Below, piece after piece: positions 1-11,035 of a DNA stretch of 64,000 bases. A program made the position numbers and the translations under genes. Source of the stretch: Xanthostigma xanthostigma. Taxonomy: Eukaryota > Arthropoda > Insecta > Raphidioptera > Raphidiidae. The stretch is from NCBI GenBank assembly GCA_963575645.1, contig OY754469.1, forward strand, positions 37,716,753 to 37,780,752. The letters run 5' to 3'. Under the pieces are notes generated by a model that had not been told where the DNA came from, did no database searches, and saw only the letters and a program-made list of their open reading frames with translations. The number at the start of each line of letters is the position of its first letter. Positions within the stretch are counted from its first letter, which is position 1.

Positions 1-279
1 TGTTGAACACATAGAGATATAAGTAACTAGAGTTCTCTAGTTCGTATGCTTGCCATGAGAGAGAGAACGCTGCAGAAAACCCAGAAAACTAGATATTTGT
101 TTACTCATATCAGCATTGTTTTGTATCATTAGTTACCATGGAGGTAAGGAACTGTTCTCTGTCTGAATTGCAGACACTTTCACGGTTCACTCGCGTACTC
201 TAGTCTAATATCTCTATGGTTGAACATGTCGGAAAAACAAGCCAACCGGTAGCTTTCATCGAAAACGCTGCCTAATCCC

Positions 280-498
280 TTTGAGATATAACAAAACAAT
301 GTATGGTGGATGGTTCCTCTTTTGTAAGTCTACAGAAAAGTCAGTGATGGCATTATGTCTATCTTTTAAGGATAGCTTACTATACCCATTTTAATGTTAA
401 GCGCTTATCGTGGATATCAGTTTTGCAAACGTAAGTCGACGAAAAAACGGTGGCAATCTACAAGTTCGAGCGAAGCCAGACCGGGCCGCTAGTTTTAA
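280..498 (+). mobile_element. Helitron-like 3' fragment
   Basis: The segment ends in GACCGGGCCGCTAGT, the kind of CTAG terminus seen on the other Helitrons here. A diverged inverted copy of the same 200 bp lies at 10830-11035, from the ACAATGTATGGTG motif through the TCGACGAAAAAACGGTGGC motif. The 5' end is not identified. The family assignment rests on the 3' end alone. Confidence 0.5.
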
Positions 499-829
499 AT
501 AAAAGCATTATTAAAGCGGGTATCCAAAAGACGTTTGTATACAAAATATGAGGTAGAAAAATTCCATAATGCAAGGTATAAAATACAAGCCGTTACCCAT
601 GGCTTCGCATGCAATTGAGATGAAGCAAGAACAATATTACAGTCTTGTATCACGGGCCTGCGTCCTACTCGACAGCGACTATACAGTAGTGGATTCCTCA
701 ACTCTCCCGTATAGCAGTGCCACTTTAAAACACAATACTTTTACACTTTCATTTTCTTTTTGGCCAGAAACCTTCAAGGACACGAACACAACCAAAGTGT
801 CGTCGTAATCGGATAAATGGTATAGGAGC
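499..829. other. Unassigned AT-rich DNA with a Helitron-like block
   Basis: Around 600-640 the sequence CGCATGCAATTGAGATGAA resembles 48260-48285 (CGCTCGCAATTGAGATGAA), which is part of a reverse-orientation Helitron-like end. The short open frames here show no protein signature. The last eight bases are the left target duplication of the next element. Confidence 0.3.
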
Positions 830-1106
830 CAAGGGCGTAGATATTTTATTTTTCTGAGGGGGGTAGGTAAAGCAAAAAAAATCAATATTTTTTTGTTTTT
901 TTTTTTAATATCACACAAGAATATTCACAAAGGAAGATGTCAAGCAAAATATTAATTTCCAAACCAATTATACAATTTTTTTTCCAAGAAGTGTTTCTAA
1001 ATTTTATTTTTTTAGCCAGGTATTTGTATTATTTTCAATTTTATTTTTTTATAATCATGATCCTGGGGGGTAATTACCCCCTTTACCCCCCTTATCTACG
1101 CCCTTG
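830..1106. mobile_element. hAT-type non-autonomous element (277 bp)
   Basis: The terminal inverted repeats are CAAGGGCGTAGATA at the left and TATCTACGCCCTTG at the right. Eight bases flank each side, ATAGGAGC (822-829) and ATAGGAAC (1107-1114), with one mismatch. That length is the hAT signature. The interior is AT-rich and has no coding sequence. A second copy lies at 18635-18920 and shares the interior motif ATATCACACAAGAAT. Confidence 0.85.
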
Positions 1107-1114
1107 ATAGGAAC

Positions 1115-2051
1115 GGATAGGTCCCGAACAGACAAACGAACAAACGGACAATTTATGTATGATATTTGTGGGAAAACATTTCTTCTTATTGGTATTATTA
1201 CGAAAATAGTCAATGCTCGATAGTTATCGAAATACAAATAATATGTAGGTACAACAAAAATAGCACGCCTGTACATTTATGACTATTGAAAGGCAATGTA
1301 TACCAATGAATCGCCTTGTCTATAGTTGCTATCTCTGCATACGGTAGTTCCCCGATGCAATGCTAATGTCGTTTAGCGGTTATATTCGTATCGGCCTTAA
1401 TACACTCATTGATTGCGTTTTAATTACTATGCTCTAATAATTCTACGTCTCTTTCTGGTTCATTCATCTGTTATCTTTGTCCAACGACTAACGGCTCTAC
1501 ATTTTAAATTAAATAAAACGCAACGTTTTAAATTATTTTGACTATTAAGAATTTTCTTTGAAATCTTCGTCACATAAAGATCTTGAACTATAAAATACTT
1601 CTAATACACAGGAAACTCTCTATAACGAAAACCTTTCCATAAGTTCCAGAAGGTTGATTTTCCATCAGAAACGATACTTTTTTCTTGTAACGAGTTCTTT
1701 AAGGTAGTTTACTCGTGAAACGGCTTTTCTTAGAAATTTAATAAAATAGAAGTATAAGGTTAAAAAAGTGCACTATATTTAATTTAAAAAAAATGAAATT
1801 TTTTCAGCGGTCGTAACACGAGGTATTAACAATCAAAATGTGCAAAATTAACAAAATTAACTACGTATAAAGAAAACGAGTACCTACATTCCAGAACATC
1901 TCGAAAACGGTTCATAGTATATTTCTTATAAACTAATGAATTGTAAATTCAAAAATTATTAAAAAAAATTGAATTTTTTTACCGATTTGTTAAAAAAATA
2001 TAGATTTTAAAATAAAAATATTTTTATTGTAGATACTTGAAATGCTAATTG
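1115..2051. other. Intergenic AT-rich DNA, nothing assigned
   Basis: Mostly A/T-rich sequence with poly-A and poly-T tracts. Around 1611 there is GGAAACTCTCTATAACGA, which resembles the pogo-like end near 6891, but no paired terminus was found. No gene, RNA or complete mobile element is visible. Confidence 0.4.
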
Positions 2052-2493
2052 TATAGTTGTGGAGTGGATTGGGAATTTCAATCCGGTGTGTCTCGAATCG
2101 GAAAATGTTTCCTACAAAAACTGTAGAGTCGAGCTGCAATGGTTTTTTTAAAAAATGACAGTCAATTTTTCAAAATATCGCGCACTAAAATGACGATATC
2201 TCGCGAACGAATTGTCTGATCAGACCCGTTCTGGAACGAGCTTACGCGGATTCTTTTTCTCTACAACTTTTGTTAGAACATTTTTTTCCCCAGATAATAA
2301 TGGCAGAGTTTTAGGGACAAAAGCGGGTTTTCAGGAACTTCAAAGCGGCATATCCCCCGCCGCCCCCTCCGACATCGGTCACAAACTATACCAAAATGTC
2401 AGGGAAGTTCGACTCTACAGTTTTTGTAGGAAACATTTTTCGATTCGAGACACACCGAATTCAAGGATTTTTTTTCCAATCCACTCCACTATA
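2052..2493. mobile_element. TIR element of about 440 bp
   Basis: Imperfect inverted repeats of about 85 bp close this element. Both arms carry GTGTGTCTCGAATCG and GTTTCCTACAAAAACTGTAG in inverted positions, and the ends are TATAG...GGAGTGGATTGG and CCAATCCACTCCACTATA. No clear target duplication was found, so the superfamily is left open. A 114-codon frame inside shows no known domain. Confidence 0.65.
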
Positions 2494-2508
2494 GGAATTA
2501 TTGTCTAT

Positions 2509-3216
2509 GCTCCCATGACAGAAAAAGTTACCCCTACGAACACCTCAAAATTATAAAGTGAAAATGGCTGAAAAACGTAAGAAACATGTTACGCCCGCCA
2601 GACTAGTAAAAATTTGTTAATTGTTATTTTTTCTGATTTTTTGAATTTAAACAATTTTAAAATTGTCAGCCAGACAAGTTGTATTAGATAGAAGAGATCT
2701 TAAACTGTATTTAAAAAAAAAATCTAGGAGGTGTTATGAAGTGTATTTTCATAAAAAAAATAATTTATAATGTTATGTACATAGTTATTGAATAATTTGA
2801 ATTTAATTTAATCTAAAATATGTTATGTAATGCTTATTAAAATTGATCTTTTGAATCATTATTAGAGTCAGTTTATGTTCAGAATTTGATAGTGAATAAA
2901 GTTGAGTTGAAGTAAAATAAAAAAACAGTTTTTTTTCTAAGAGTATATCACATATAACAAATGAAGTCTGACAAATTTATTACAAAAATTGTCAGCCAGA
3001 CAAATTTTTTCAAAAATGGTACATTATTTACTACAAATTGTATAAATTTTGGAAATAAAATCATGTTTTTTATTTAAATTCAAAAAATCAGAAAAAATAA
3101 CATTTAACAAGTTTTTACTAGTCTGGCGGGCGTAACATGTTTCTTACATGTTTTTCAGTCATTTTCACTTTATAATTTTGAGGTGTTCGTAGGGCTAACT
3201 TTTTCTGTCATGGGAG
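2509..3216. mobile_element. Foldback element (708 bp)
   Basis: Two long arms face each other: 2509-2665 begins GCTCCCATGACAGAAAAAG and 3060-3216 ends CTTTTTCTGTCATGGGAGC. Within the arms, CGCCCGCCAGACTAGTAAAAA and its complement match closely. The centre (about 2670-3060) is AT-rich and holds two copies of the motif TTGTCAGCCAGACAA. There is no coding capacity. The superfamily is not established. Confidence 0.75.
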
Positions 3217-3797
3217 CTTGGACTATTAGGAGTGTATCTGTATATTAAAGCTTAGATATCTTGTGTACAGTCTCTTACAAAAATACGTGGAAAATCTCTA
3301 ACCGCTGGTAGTTATCTATTACGCTATACTTTTGTCTACGACTGTCGGGAGTGAACTACCTTACGAGCTTTATGTATAATTATAAATATCTTAGGAATTG
3401 TTTGTTGGTCTGAATTGATTTGTATTTACAAATTAAAATTTGGCAGAACGTTCAAATTGTCCGCCGGCAAAATTAATTATTCGATAGAATGTTTTGAGAA
3501 GCGATAACATTGGAAGTAAGTAAATGATTTATTAACATTGTTGGGCATAGTCAAACATCGCAGAAGGTGCATTTATGTATACTGTATAATAACAAACCAC
3601 TTGCACTGGTCAGCAACTTGGGGAACACGTCTTTGTAAACTAATAAACCCCTACTTGTCTTATACTGTGTTTCACCGAACTATACAACAATTTATAGAAC
3701 GCCTATGGAATTCGGTAGAAACTACTAGAAACAACAACAATGGAAACAGGTAACAACATCCGACCTGCAGACAATCGCTTGGAGAGATGCCAACACA
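3217..3797. other. Unassigned intergenic DNA
   Basis: I see no gene, tRNA or complete repeat here. The only frame over 60 codons (3538-3753) has no recognisable domain. The segment lies between the 2509-3216 foldback and the LTR-like segment that follows. Confidence 0.35.
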
Positions 3798-3821
3798 TGT
3801 AAAGAAAGGGATCTCGATGCG

Positions 3822-3892
3822 TGGAGAACATTCTAGAGCATGGACCGAAAACTATATAAGGCGAGCAGAGTGAGCAAGGCAGGCAGTCAGTA
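3822..3892 (+). promoter_or_regulatory. TATA/initiator promoter with partial heat-shock-element-like motif
   Basis: GAGAACATTCTAGA (near 3824-3837) resembles a degenerate heat-shock element. TATATAA lies at 3853-3859 and an arthropod initiator TCAGT begins at 3887, about 36 bases from TATA start to the likely +1 A. The layout matches the segment at 37845-37910 and suggests an LTR promoter. Heat responsiveness is inference only. Confidence 0.5.
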
Positions 3893-3939
3893 TTCGAGCT
3901 GTTCGTGAGTTGTGTTGATACAGTGCTCTGGAATTACTT

Positions 3940-4769
3940 CAGGGCTGCCAGATGAACGGATTTTTCCGTTCCGAACGGATTTTTCGAGTAGAAATAAATT
4001 TGAACGGATAATGGAACGGATTTCATGATCTGAACGGATTTAACGGATTTTCTAACTTTTCCGAATTTTTTCCCTTTTTTACTACATATAAATTCAAACT
4101 TCACTCGATAATCGATAATTTGGGGACATTCGGGTATTTTTAGCACATTCGAGCATATCTGAGCACGTTTCTTTCACTACATTTGTCCTACTCCTCTCTC
4201 TATTTGGGTAGAAAAAGATAAGAGAGTGTATGAAACAATGTGTTCGCGAAACACACACCTATATCGATGAATATCGACTCGCTATCTTTGTCTGATGCGT
4301 TTTTTTCACACAACTGGAGTCAAGTGTTTCGAGTTACACGGATTTACGGAACACATTGAGGATTTAACTGATTGTACTGCCGCGTTTGTTACTATCGTTA
4401 CATTCTAACAGTCAATATAATATTTTTATTTCATAAAAATGTGAAAAATCTACGAAATAATCGATTCATTGGATGTGAAAAAATGAATCATTTCTATTCA
4501 ATTTAAAGTCTGTTTGTAAGTAAAAGTAAATTCAACGTCTTATACGAAATTCATTTAATAATGTTAATAATAAAGCCATAATGAAGGTGGAAACACGTCG
4601 ATGTGTCGTTTATGGTACCGCATACTTCACTTTACTCTCTATCTCTCTCACACTCATTGCATTAATGGGTGAACCGGGCGAACGGATGGAAACGGATTTT
4701 TCAGACCACTTCCCCCACCACTTTTCGCCTTACCGACGGATTTCTGATGAGAGAAATCTGGCAGCCCTG
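3940..4769. mobile_element. hAT-type element (830 bp) nested in the LTR-like segment
   Basis: The inverted ends are CAGGGCTGCCAGAT and ATCTGGCAGCCCTG. They are flanked by a perfect 8-bp duplication AATTACTT (3932-3939 and 4770-4777). Subterminal GAACGGAT(TT) motifs recur near both ends, as expected for transposase binding sites. The interior has no credible transposase, so this is non-autonomous. It inserted after the surrounding LTR-like segment. Confidence 0.92.
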
Positions 4770-5178
4770 AATTACTTACGACATAAATTAAATACTGCGA
4801 AGATAAATAACTTTAGCGAGTGGTTTTACATAAATGATTTGTAGTTAATAGACAAGTGTGCTGATAAACTTTGTGTTGTGTTCCTGTGTTGTAAAAATTT
4901 TGTGTATATAATTTAGTGACTCTATATTATCTGTTACTTAGTCTTTTATTTAGAACTATTAGTTTTGTTTCTGTTAACGTTATTATTTTTGTTAAGTACG
5001 CTTTCGTTTGTGTGTTTAACCGTTTTTTTTATACATTTATTATTGCAAATAAATAATTTTCGCCACGGACTACAGCAGTTTTGTTGCAATATGCTTTCTC
5101 TTTTCTTTCTTTTCCATTAAACCGGACTGAGCAACAGCAACGCGTGCTAGGTGGCTATATAACTTTATATTCTTACAA

Positions 5179-5613
5179 CAATATGGATAAACGTGATTTT
5201 ACCTCTAATTGTTGACAACTTTGTCCGAATTCAGTAGATGTTGGCATGTCTGATAGGTAGTTCTTAGTGTTCAGTAGGTATAGTGTTGTGTTTAGAAATG
5301 GTAGAGCTATGTAGTGCTTAGGTCATTGTTATACCTGCACACAGTGTTTGTCTGATTTATAGAGGTCTCGGTTATGTACGTAACACATTAAATTAATAAT
5401 TATTTATATCGCCCTTGTTAAGTGGTTAAGTAACTAACCGATAAATTTGTGTATAGACGCGAATTTAACTCCGTGCCCAATTGGCCCGAATGATATAACG
5501 TAATTATTCTAAATGCTGGGCATAAAAAATAATATGGGCTATGCGAATTCAAGAATAATAATAATAAATTTTTATTTCTTTTGTTTTCAATACAATATAA
5601 ATGGTGTGTGTTA
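5179..5613. other. Unassigned intergenic DNA
   Basis: No gene or complete repeat is visible. The 87-codon reverse frame at 5418-5681 runs into the hairpin that follows and has no recognised domain. Confidence 0.35.
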
Positions 5614-5704
5614 TAGTATATTGTGCAACTAGTGCGGCAAGTTGTCGATTGCCCACGAAAGCTTGAGGGGGCAATCGACAATGCCGCACGAGTTGCACAT
5701 ACTA
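5614..5704. repeat. Hairpin MITE-like palindrome (91 bp)
   Basis: The arms TAGTAT...GTGCGGCAAGTTGTCGATTGCCC and GGGGCAATCGACAATGCCGCAC...ATACTA pair with small indels around a loop of about 13 bases containing AAGCTT. This fits a very short palindromic MITE, but no target duplication is evident. Confidence 0.6.
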
Positions 5705-6308
5705 TTTTTTATTACGAATAAATTAAAATTCCCAGAACAAATGTTCAATTTTAAAATACACATTTTTTGCTGTCACATTCAGTATTGGTAACTATGGTAA
5801 CTCTGAATTTGCGTGCGGCAAACAATAATTTCAGTGCGACAAATAAAGTTTGCGCACGCAAGTGAAAATAGCCACTTTTTAGCCGTAACAGTATGCGTAA
5901 AGGTACCACTTTTCCCGCATGAGTAATAAAAAAAAAATTACGACACTAATTTCTTTTACTGATATATCAGAAATCATTAGCTTTAGCCTGATACTCTTGT
6001 AAACATAATTTTGATCAAAATTAGTACCATTTCGCATTTATGAGTTGGAATGGTAAAATCGGTCAGATGTATGCTATACTTGCACAATTAGTGTTCTGTG
6101 TCATCAGTCCCCATAATATGTATGTTCTATAGCCAAATTTTGGTTGTGCAGTTAAAAAAAAGCGAGTATGCTTTAGACCACGCGACTGAAGTGAAACTTC
6201 TTCTTGCCATATATAATATATAATAATTAAACAATAATATTCGATAATCTATCACCATATTTTGATTATCATTCTGATTTAACGACACAATATAACCTCA
6301 CTCTGATG
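5705..6308. other. Intergenic DNA with a fragment of a dispersed element
   Basis: Around 6013-6060 the sequence AATTAGTACCATTTCG...GAGTTGGAATGGTAAAAT matches one terminus of the dispersed element better preserved at 33013-33692 and 36108-36775. The remainder is AT-rich and unassigned. Confidence 0.4.
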
Positions 6309-6458
6309 AAATGTTTAAAATATAATTTTTGATTAATTAATAGGCAAAATATGTATATATATTTATTAGCATAATTTATAATACATTTAAAAGGATTTAT
6401 TAACTAACCTACATTATTTCCCGCTACAAAATGCAGCAAAATTCGATGAAATGTATTT
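6309..6458 (+). repeat. Dispersed repeat, inverted partner at 45514-45663
   Basis: About 150 bp is nearly identical to the reverse complement of 45514-45663. Shared motifs include TTTTTGATTAATTAATAGGC, GGATTTATTAACTAACC and AATTCGATGAAATG. This is an unclassified repeat. Confidence 0.7.
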
Positions 6459-7121
6459 TTGATACAAAAACAATTGTTTTCATTTTAAACGTCAAACAGT
6501 TGTCCAAAAAAAAAAGAATTTCTGTTAATGCTCCGTCTTTGTCGCACTCACAACGCAGATACTTCCAATGTACGAAACGTAACTGTCTCTCTTACTATCT
6601 TCACTAACTTATATCTCTCTCTCAACTACCGTTCGCCTCGAACGATCATGCACCGTTCGCCTCGTCCGATGACGCACTTCCGTAAACGCTTTCGTGAGGC
6701 ATTTACCAGCTTACTATCCAAGTCAAGCGTGCCTAAAGAAGTTTTACTTCAATAATAAATCTTAGATATAACAATTGATCGCCCCAGAATTTTTCAAACC
6801 TGATATATTTTTTGTTTTGTTGTTTTAGGCTTCGGAATTTTTGTAGGTACTAAAAAGGATAAATTAAAAAAATATATCTATATAGGTATATAGTGGAAAC
6901 TCTATATAGCGACACTCAAGGGACTGTACACTTTGTGGCGTTATTGAGAGTTGTCGTTAAACGGAGAGAAGAAATAATCCATTATTTTTTTACTATTTAC
7001 TAATACCTATATAAAATTTACAACTAATGAACAAACATTCATACTATCACAATTTACAACGCTTATTGCGTATAGTCACGTTTTTCGCTACTCCAGTATT
7101 TTAATTGTATTTTATATATTA
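6459..7121. other. Intergenic DNA with a pogo-like fragment
   Basis: From about 6891 the sequence TAGTGGAAACTCTATATAGC followed by GCGTTATTGAGAGTTGTCG resembles the terminus of pogo/Tigger-type MITEs. No matching opposite end was found. The rest is unassigned. The 75-codon frame at 6528-6755 has no known domain. Confidence 0.35.
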
Positions 7122-7156
7122 CTAGCGGACCCGGCGAACTTCGTACCGCCTAACAG

Positions 7157-7228
<72 letters not shown>

Positions 7229-8182
7229 CGGCCCTGTACGTGCTTCGCTACGTATAAAGTGAAATAATAAAACAATTTAATTGGAACATCTATCTATCTA
7301 TTTTATTTATTTTAAAGTATACATGGACGTATATGTGTCAGTGTGTATGTCGAGCACTCCGGCTGCGCCGTCGTGCCCGGTGCAAAAGAACGAATGGGGA
7401 AGGAAGAAAAAAAATTTAGGGGTGGACTACCGCTAACATTTAGGGGGATGAAAAATAGATGTTGGCGAAGTGACACCTGTAGACATCTGGCGGGGATAAC
7501 TAATTAAATGACGATTGATCAGTTTTCGACCGGAGAGGAAAAATGATTAAATTACTAAAATGGCTATTAAAAAATAAGGGTTGATCGTAGAAGGGTGAAA
7601 ATTGAGGATTGTATGTATTTTTGTATGTTGTACTGCGGCTCAAATCAGCCCCTTTGCGTTTTCTTGGCATTGCTCACTGTACAAAACATACATAAATAGA
7701 ATTAATGAAATTTAAAATTACATTTTTATAAGATCAACAACATTTTCGATATGAATAAAAAAAAGTATACCTACTTACAACACAAAATCCGTTGTTATTG
7801 GAAGCTCGTGTCACGTGTTGAGTACTTTTGAGGTTATAAAATCACTTGAAAATTATTTAATGATGAAAAATGTTAAAAGTATATAAATCAATGTTTTTTT
7901 AATTTTTGACAGAATTTTTTCAAATCATACATAAGGCTGTTTATATTTTAAAACCATGGATACGAATTTAAAAAAAAAATCGTGTCTTTAATAATAATTA
8001 TAATCAAAGGAAGAAAAAAAATTTAAGGGTGGACTACCCCTAACATTTAGGGGGATGAAAAATAGATGTTGACCGATTCTCATAGATACCGGATAAGCAC
8101 AAAAAATTTCATCAAAATCCGTCAAGCCGTTTCGGAGGAGTTTGGCAACGAAAACTGTGACACGAGAATTTTATATATTAGA
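7122..8182 (-). mobile_element. Non-autonomous Helitron (reverse strand)
   Basis: On the minus strand the element ends ...GGGTCCGCTAG at 7122 and begins TCTAATATATAAAATTCTCG at 8182, a start shared by many arthropod Helitrons. It has no inverted ends and no visible target duplication, as expected for rolling-circle transposition between A and T. It contains the TA tract, a GC-rich block near 7350-7400 and no Rep/helicase. A second Helitron abuts it directly. Confidence 0.75.
7158..7227. repeat. (TA)n dinucleotide tract, about 35 units
   Basis: A nearly pure alternating AT run lies just inside the Helitron 3' end. The sister Helitron has a much shorter tract at 8219-8236, so the expansion happened after the two diverged. 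Confidence 0.95.
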
Positions 8183-8923
8183 TAGCGGACCCGGCGAACT
8201 TCGTACCGCCTAACAGTATTATATATATATATATATCTATATAATTGGAACATCTATCTATCTATTTTATTTATTTTAAAATATACATGGACGTATATGT
8301 GTGTATGTCGAACACTCCGGCTGCGCCGTCGTGCCCGGTGCAAAAGAACGAATGGGGATATTTGAATCTTTGATTAACGTCTGATTAGTACTCTTCAATA
8401 AATAAATTATCGACCAATTTTTATAAGATCAACAACATTTTCGATATGAATAAAAAAAAGTATACTTACAACACAAAATCCGTTGTTATTGGAAGCTCGT
8501 GTCACGTGTTGAGTACTTTTGAGGTTATAAAATCACTTGAAAATTATTTAATGATGAAAAATGTTAAAAGTATATATAAATGTTTTTTTAATTTTTGACA
8601 GAATTTTTTCAAATCATACATAAGGCTGTTTATATTTTAAAACCATGGATACGAATTTAAAAAAAAATTCGTGTCTTTAATAATACTTTATACCATAGCA
8701 ATAAAGCTCAAATTGACTACGTTTTAGTTAGAAATCATTTGTATGGGAAAAAGAAAAGGGCTATTTTTAGGGTTTTTCCAGCAATAATTCTAATTTTTCT
8801 CGCCGTAAAAACCATCCTTGAACTTCAACGAACATTTTAAAAAAAGATTTGGCCAAATTGGTCCAGGCGTTGTTGAGTTATGCGCTTACCAACACATTTT
8901 GCGATTCATTTTTATATTATAGA
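8183..8923 (-). mobile_element. Second non-autonomous Helitron, adjoining the first
   Basis: On the minus strand it begins TCTATAATATAAAAATGAATC (8923) and ends GGGTCCGCTA at 8183. It shares the middle and 3' part with 7122-8182 (for example ATCCGTTGTTATTGGAAGC and CACGTGTTGAGTACTTTTG) but has a different 5' head. A piece of the foldback retroelement family (AATCTTTGATTAACGTCTG, 8367-8420) sits inside it. Confidence 0.75.
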
Positions 8924-9476
8924 TGAAAGACCTTCGATACTCATGATGCCGACAACAAAGCAACAAAATAACAAACAAGTACTATTTATTGCTTAATGAT
9001 GACGTATTGTTGTCGTTATTTAAATCCGTCGTGTGCTATATGGGGGCCGCTGCAACAATTCGACAGCTGCCATGTCCACTTAACGATTAATCATCAAGCA
9101 CCATTCCCAAAGTTGTCTGATGCAAAAAGCAAAACATTAAAATGCGTGGAAAATTTTCCAGTGAACATCCTGTAGGCATAGTGAATGTAAGAATCGTAAA
9201 GCAGTCTCAGAACTGACGCTTGTGGGAATGTCAGAGACTCTGGAAAATTCCCTTGCTTGTCGCGGTCAGCAGTTGACCGCAAGCGAAACACTTGTCCTAG
9301 AATTCTGTCGTGTTTAGAAGTCTTACTTATTATGTACGTGTATACTTAGAATCAAGTGTATTATTACGCCCTACGTGATAAGAAAAGTTATACGTTATGA
9401 ATTCTTGAAACAGTTCAAAATATAATAAAGGATACACATTGTCTGGTTAGTGGTTTTGGTTTAAAGATAGATCTAT
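8924..9476. other. Unassigned intergenic DNA
   Basis: The segment is less AT-rich than its surroundings around 9000-9300, but there is no recognisable gene. The 65-codon reverse frame at 9094-9291 has no known domain. Confidence 0.35.
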
Positions 9477-9611
9477 ATCTAGGTATACTAATATATAAAG
9501 CTGAAGAGTTTGTTTATTATATATTTTACATATAATACGGTATGGTTGTCCGGTGTATGTAATATACTAACGGATTACAAAATCCACATACTCTGAGAGT
9601 TGTTTTTTTAA
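9477..9611 (+). mobile_element. Helitron 5'-end fragment
   Basis: TATACTAATATATAAAGCTGAAGAG followed by TTTGTTTATTATATATTTTAC matches the 5' head of the Helitrons at 9612, 10507 and 61998. It breaks off before a 3' terminus and is followed directly by a complete copy. Confidence 0.6.
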
Positions 9612-10362
9612 TCTATACTAATATATAAAGCTGAGGAGTTTGTTTGGTTGAGCGCACTAATCTCAGGAACTACTGGTTCAAATTGAAAAAAAAATTTTTT
9701 GTTGGATAGCCCATTTATCGAGGAAGGCTATAGGCTGTATAATATCACGCTACGACCAATAAGAGCGGAGCATCAATGAAAAATGTTGCAAAATGTATCT
9801 CAAAAATAAGCTTCTATTTAGGTGAAATACCGTAACTAAATATACCAATATTAGCGTTGCACATCAGAAGCCTGGCTGGCTCAGTCGGTAGAGTACATGA
9901 CTCTTAATATAAGGGTCGTGGGTTCGAAACCCACGTTGGGCGAATAAATTTTTATTTTTTTTTTTTAATTTTCTACATTACTTTCTTACGTTTAGTTTTT
10001 TTAGATTTTATTTACGACTAATTAAAATTAAATAAATCTAATTAATAGCTCATTTGAAAACTGTTTTAACTATACGTATACCTACCTATATAAAAATAAT
10101 TATCCTACAGTGTTTTCAATTAAATATTTGTTATATTTTATTAATTCCAGTAATTATTGATTTAAAAGAAATTTATTATCTATACTTATAAAAAGTATAA
10201 TTACTGCTTTTTATCGACAACAATTTTTGAACGGTAACTCCGATCATCATGAAATTTGGACACAACATTCATCTCGGTAAACTAAGATAAATGTGCGTAC
10301 TCATGTTCCTCTCTTCCCCATTCGTTCTTTTGCACCCGGGTAAAACCGGGCGGGACCGCTAG
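9612..10362 (+). mobile_element. Helitron (Lep1-like head) carrying a tRNA-like insert
   Basis: It starts TCTATACTAATATATAAAGC and ends CCGGGCGGGACCGCTAG followed by T. The head includes the conserved CTCAGGAACTACTGGTTC and TCACGCTACGACCAATA motifs. Near the 3' end CACCCGGG/CCGGGCG can form the terminal hairpin typical of Helitrons. Between the conserved halves lie a tRNA-Lys-like sequence and about 220 bp of AT-rich sequence. Confidence 0.8.
9870..9942 (+). tRNA. tRNA-Lys(CTT)-like sequence, probably a pseudogene or SINE head
   Basis: The 73 bases match eukaryotic tRNA-Lys-CTT across the acceptor, D arm (GGCTCAGTCGGTAGAG) and T arm (GGGTTCGAAACCCACG). The acceptor halves GCCTGGC and GTTGGGC nearly pair. 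The anticodon stem is broken: CATGA against TATAA forms only about one pair around the CTCTTAA loop. A T-rich run follows. I read it as a decayed tRNA-derived insertion inside a Helitron, not an active tRNA. Confidence 0.6.
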
Positions 10363-10506
10363 TCAATTATACAGACGTTAGTTCAATTAATTTAAATAAA
10401 TAAAATCGTAACTTAGTCTGTAATAAAACAGTTTTAATGACTCCTAGAGCGAATTTTCAGTTTTCATCACAGTTTTCTGTTTATATTTTTTGGTACCTAT
10501 CTTCTA
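10363..10506. other. Short spacer between Helitrons
   Basis: AT-rich sequence with no feature that I can support. Confidence 0.3.
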
Positions 10507-10828
10507 TCTATACTAATATATAAAGCTGAAGAGTTTGTTGTTGGTTTGTTTGATTGAACGCGTTAATCTCAGGAACTACTAGTTCGAATTGATTTTTTTT
10601 CTGTTGGATAATCCATTTATCGAGGAAGGCTACAGGCTATATAATATCACGCTACGACTTACAAGAGCGGAGCATCAATGAAAAATGTAACTTAAAGTTT
10701 GTCCGTCCAACAAAAACTTTTAAACGGAAACTCCGAGCATCATGAAATTTAGACACAACATTCATCTCGATAAACTAAGATAAACATTCGTTCTGTTGCA
10801 TCCGGGTGAAACCGGGCGGGACCGCTAG
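10507..10828 (+). mobile_element. Short Helitron (322 bp)
   Basis: It begins TCTATACTAATATATAAAGC and ends CCGGGCGGGACCGCTAG. It has the same head as 9612-10362, then TGGATAATCCATTTATCGAG and a short link to the 3' hairpin region. It is a minimal non-autonomous derivative with no coding sequence. Confidence 0.85.
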
Positions 10829-10829
10829 T

Positions 10830-11035
10830 ATAATTATTATAAATTCGCTCGATTTGTAGATTGCCACCGTTTTTTCGTCGACTTTAACGTTGCAAAATCG
10901 ATATCCACGAAAAGCGCTTAACATTAAAATGGATATGGTAAGCTATCCTTAAAAGATAGACATATTATGCTATCGCGAACTTTTCTGTAGACCTATAAAA
11001 GGGGAACGATTTCACCATACATTGTTTTGGTGTCC
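10830..11035 (-). mobile_element. Helitron-like 3' fragment, inverted partner of 280-498
   Basis: The reverse complement matches 290-490 over GATAGCTTAC(T/C)ATA, AGCGCTTA and the CGACGAAAAAACGGTGGC block. The GC-rich CTAG end is missing here, because the copy abuts the Helitron ending at 10828. Confidence 0.55.

Larger units (their letters stand above)
3798..5178 (+). mobile_element. Solo-LTR-like segment, interrupted by a hAT element
   Basis: The proposed ends are TGTAAAGAA at the left and TTCTTACA at the right, a short imperfect inversion beginning TG and ending CA. After removing the 830-bp insertion and its duplication, the segment is about 543 bp, a plausible LTR length. It has a TATA box and initiator near 3853-3890 and an AATAAATAA run near 5048 that could serve polyadenylation. 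No internal retroelement sequence follows, hence solo LTR. Flanking duplications do not match exactly, so the boundaries are uncertain. Confidence 0.45.

Noticed and set aside
2212-2556. 114-codon frame
   Set aside because: It runs from one inverted-repeat element across its border into the next.
9870-9942. Functional tRNA-Lys
   Set aside because: The anticodon stem pairs at only about one position.
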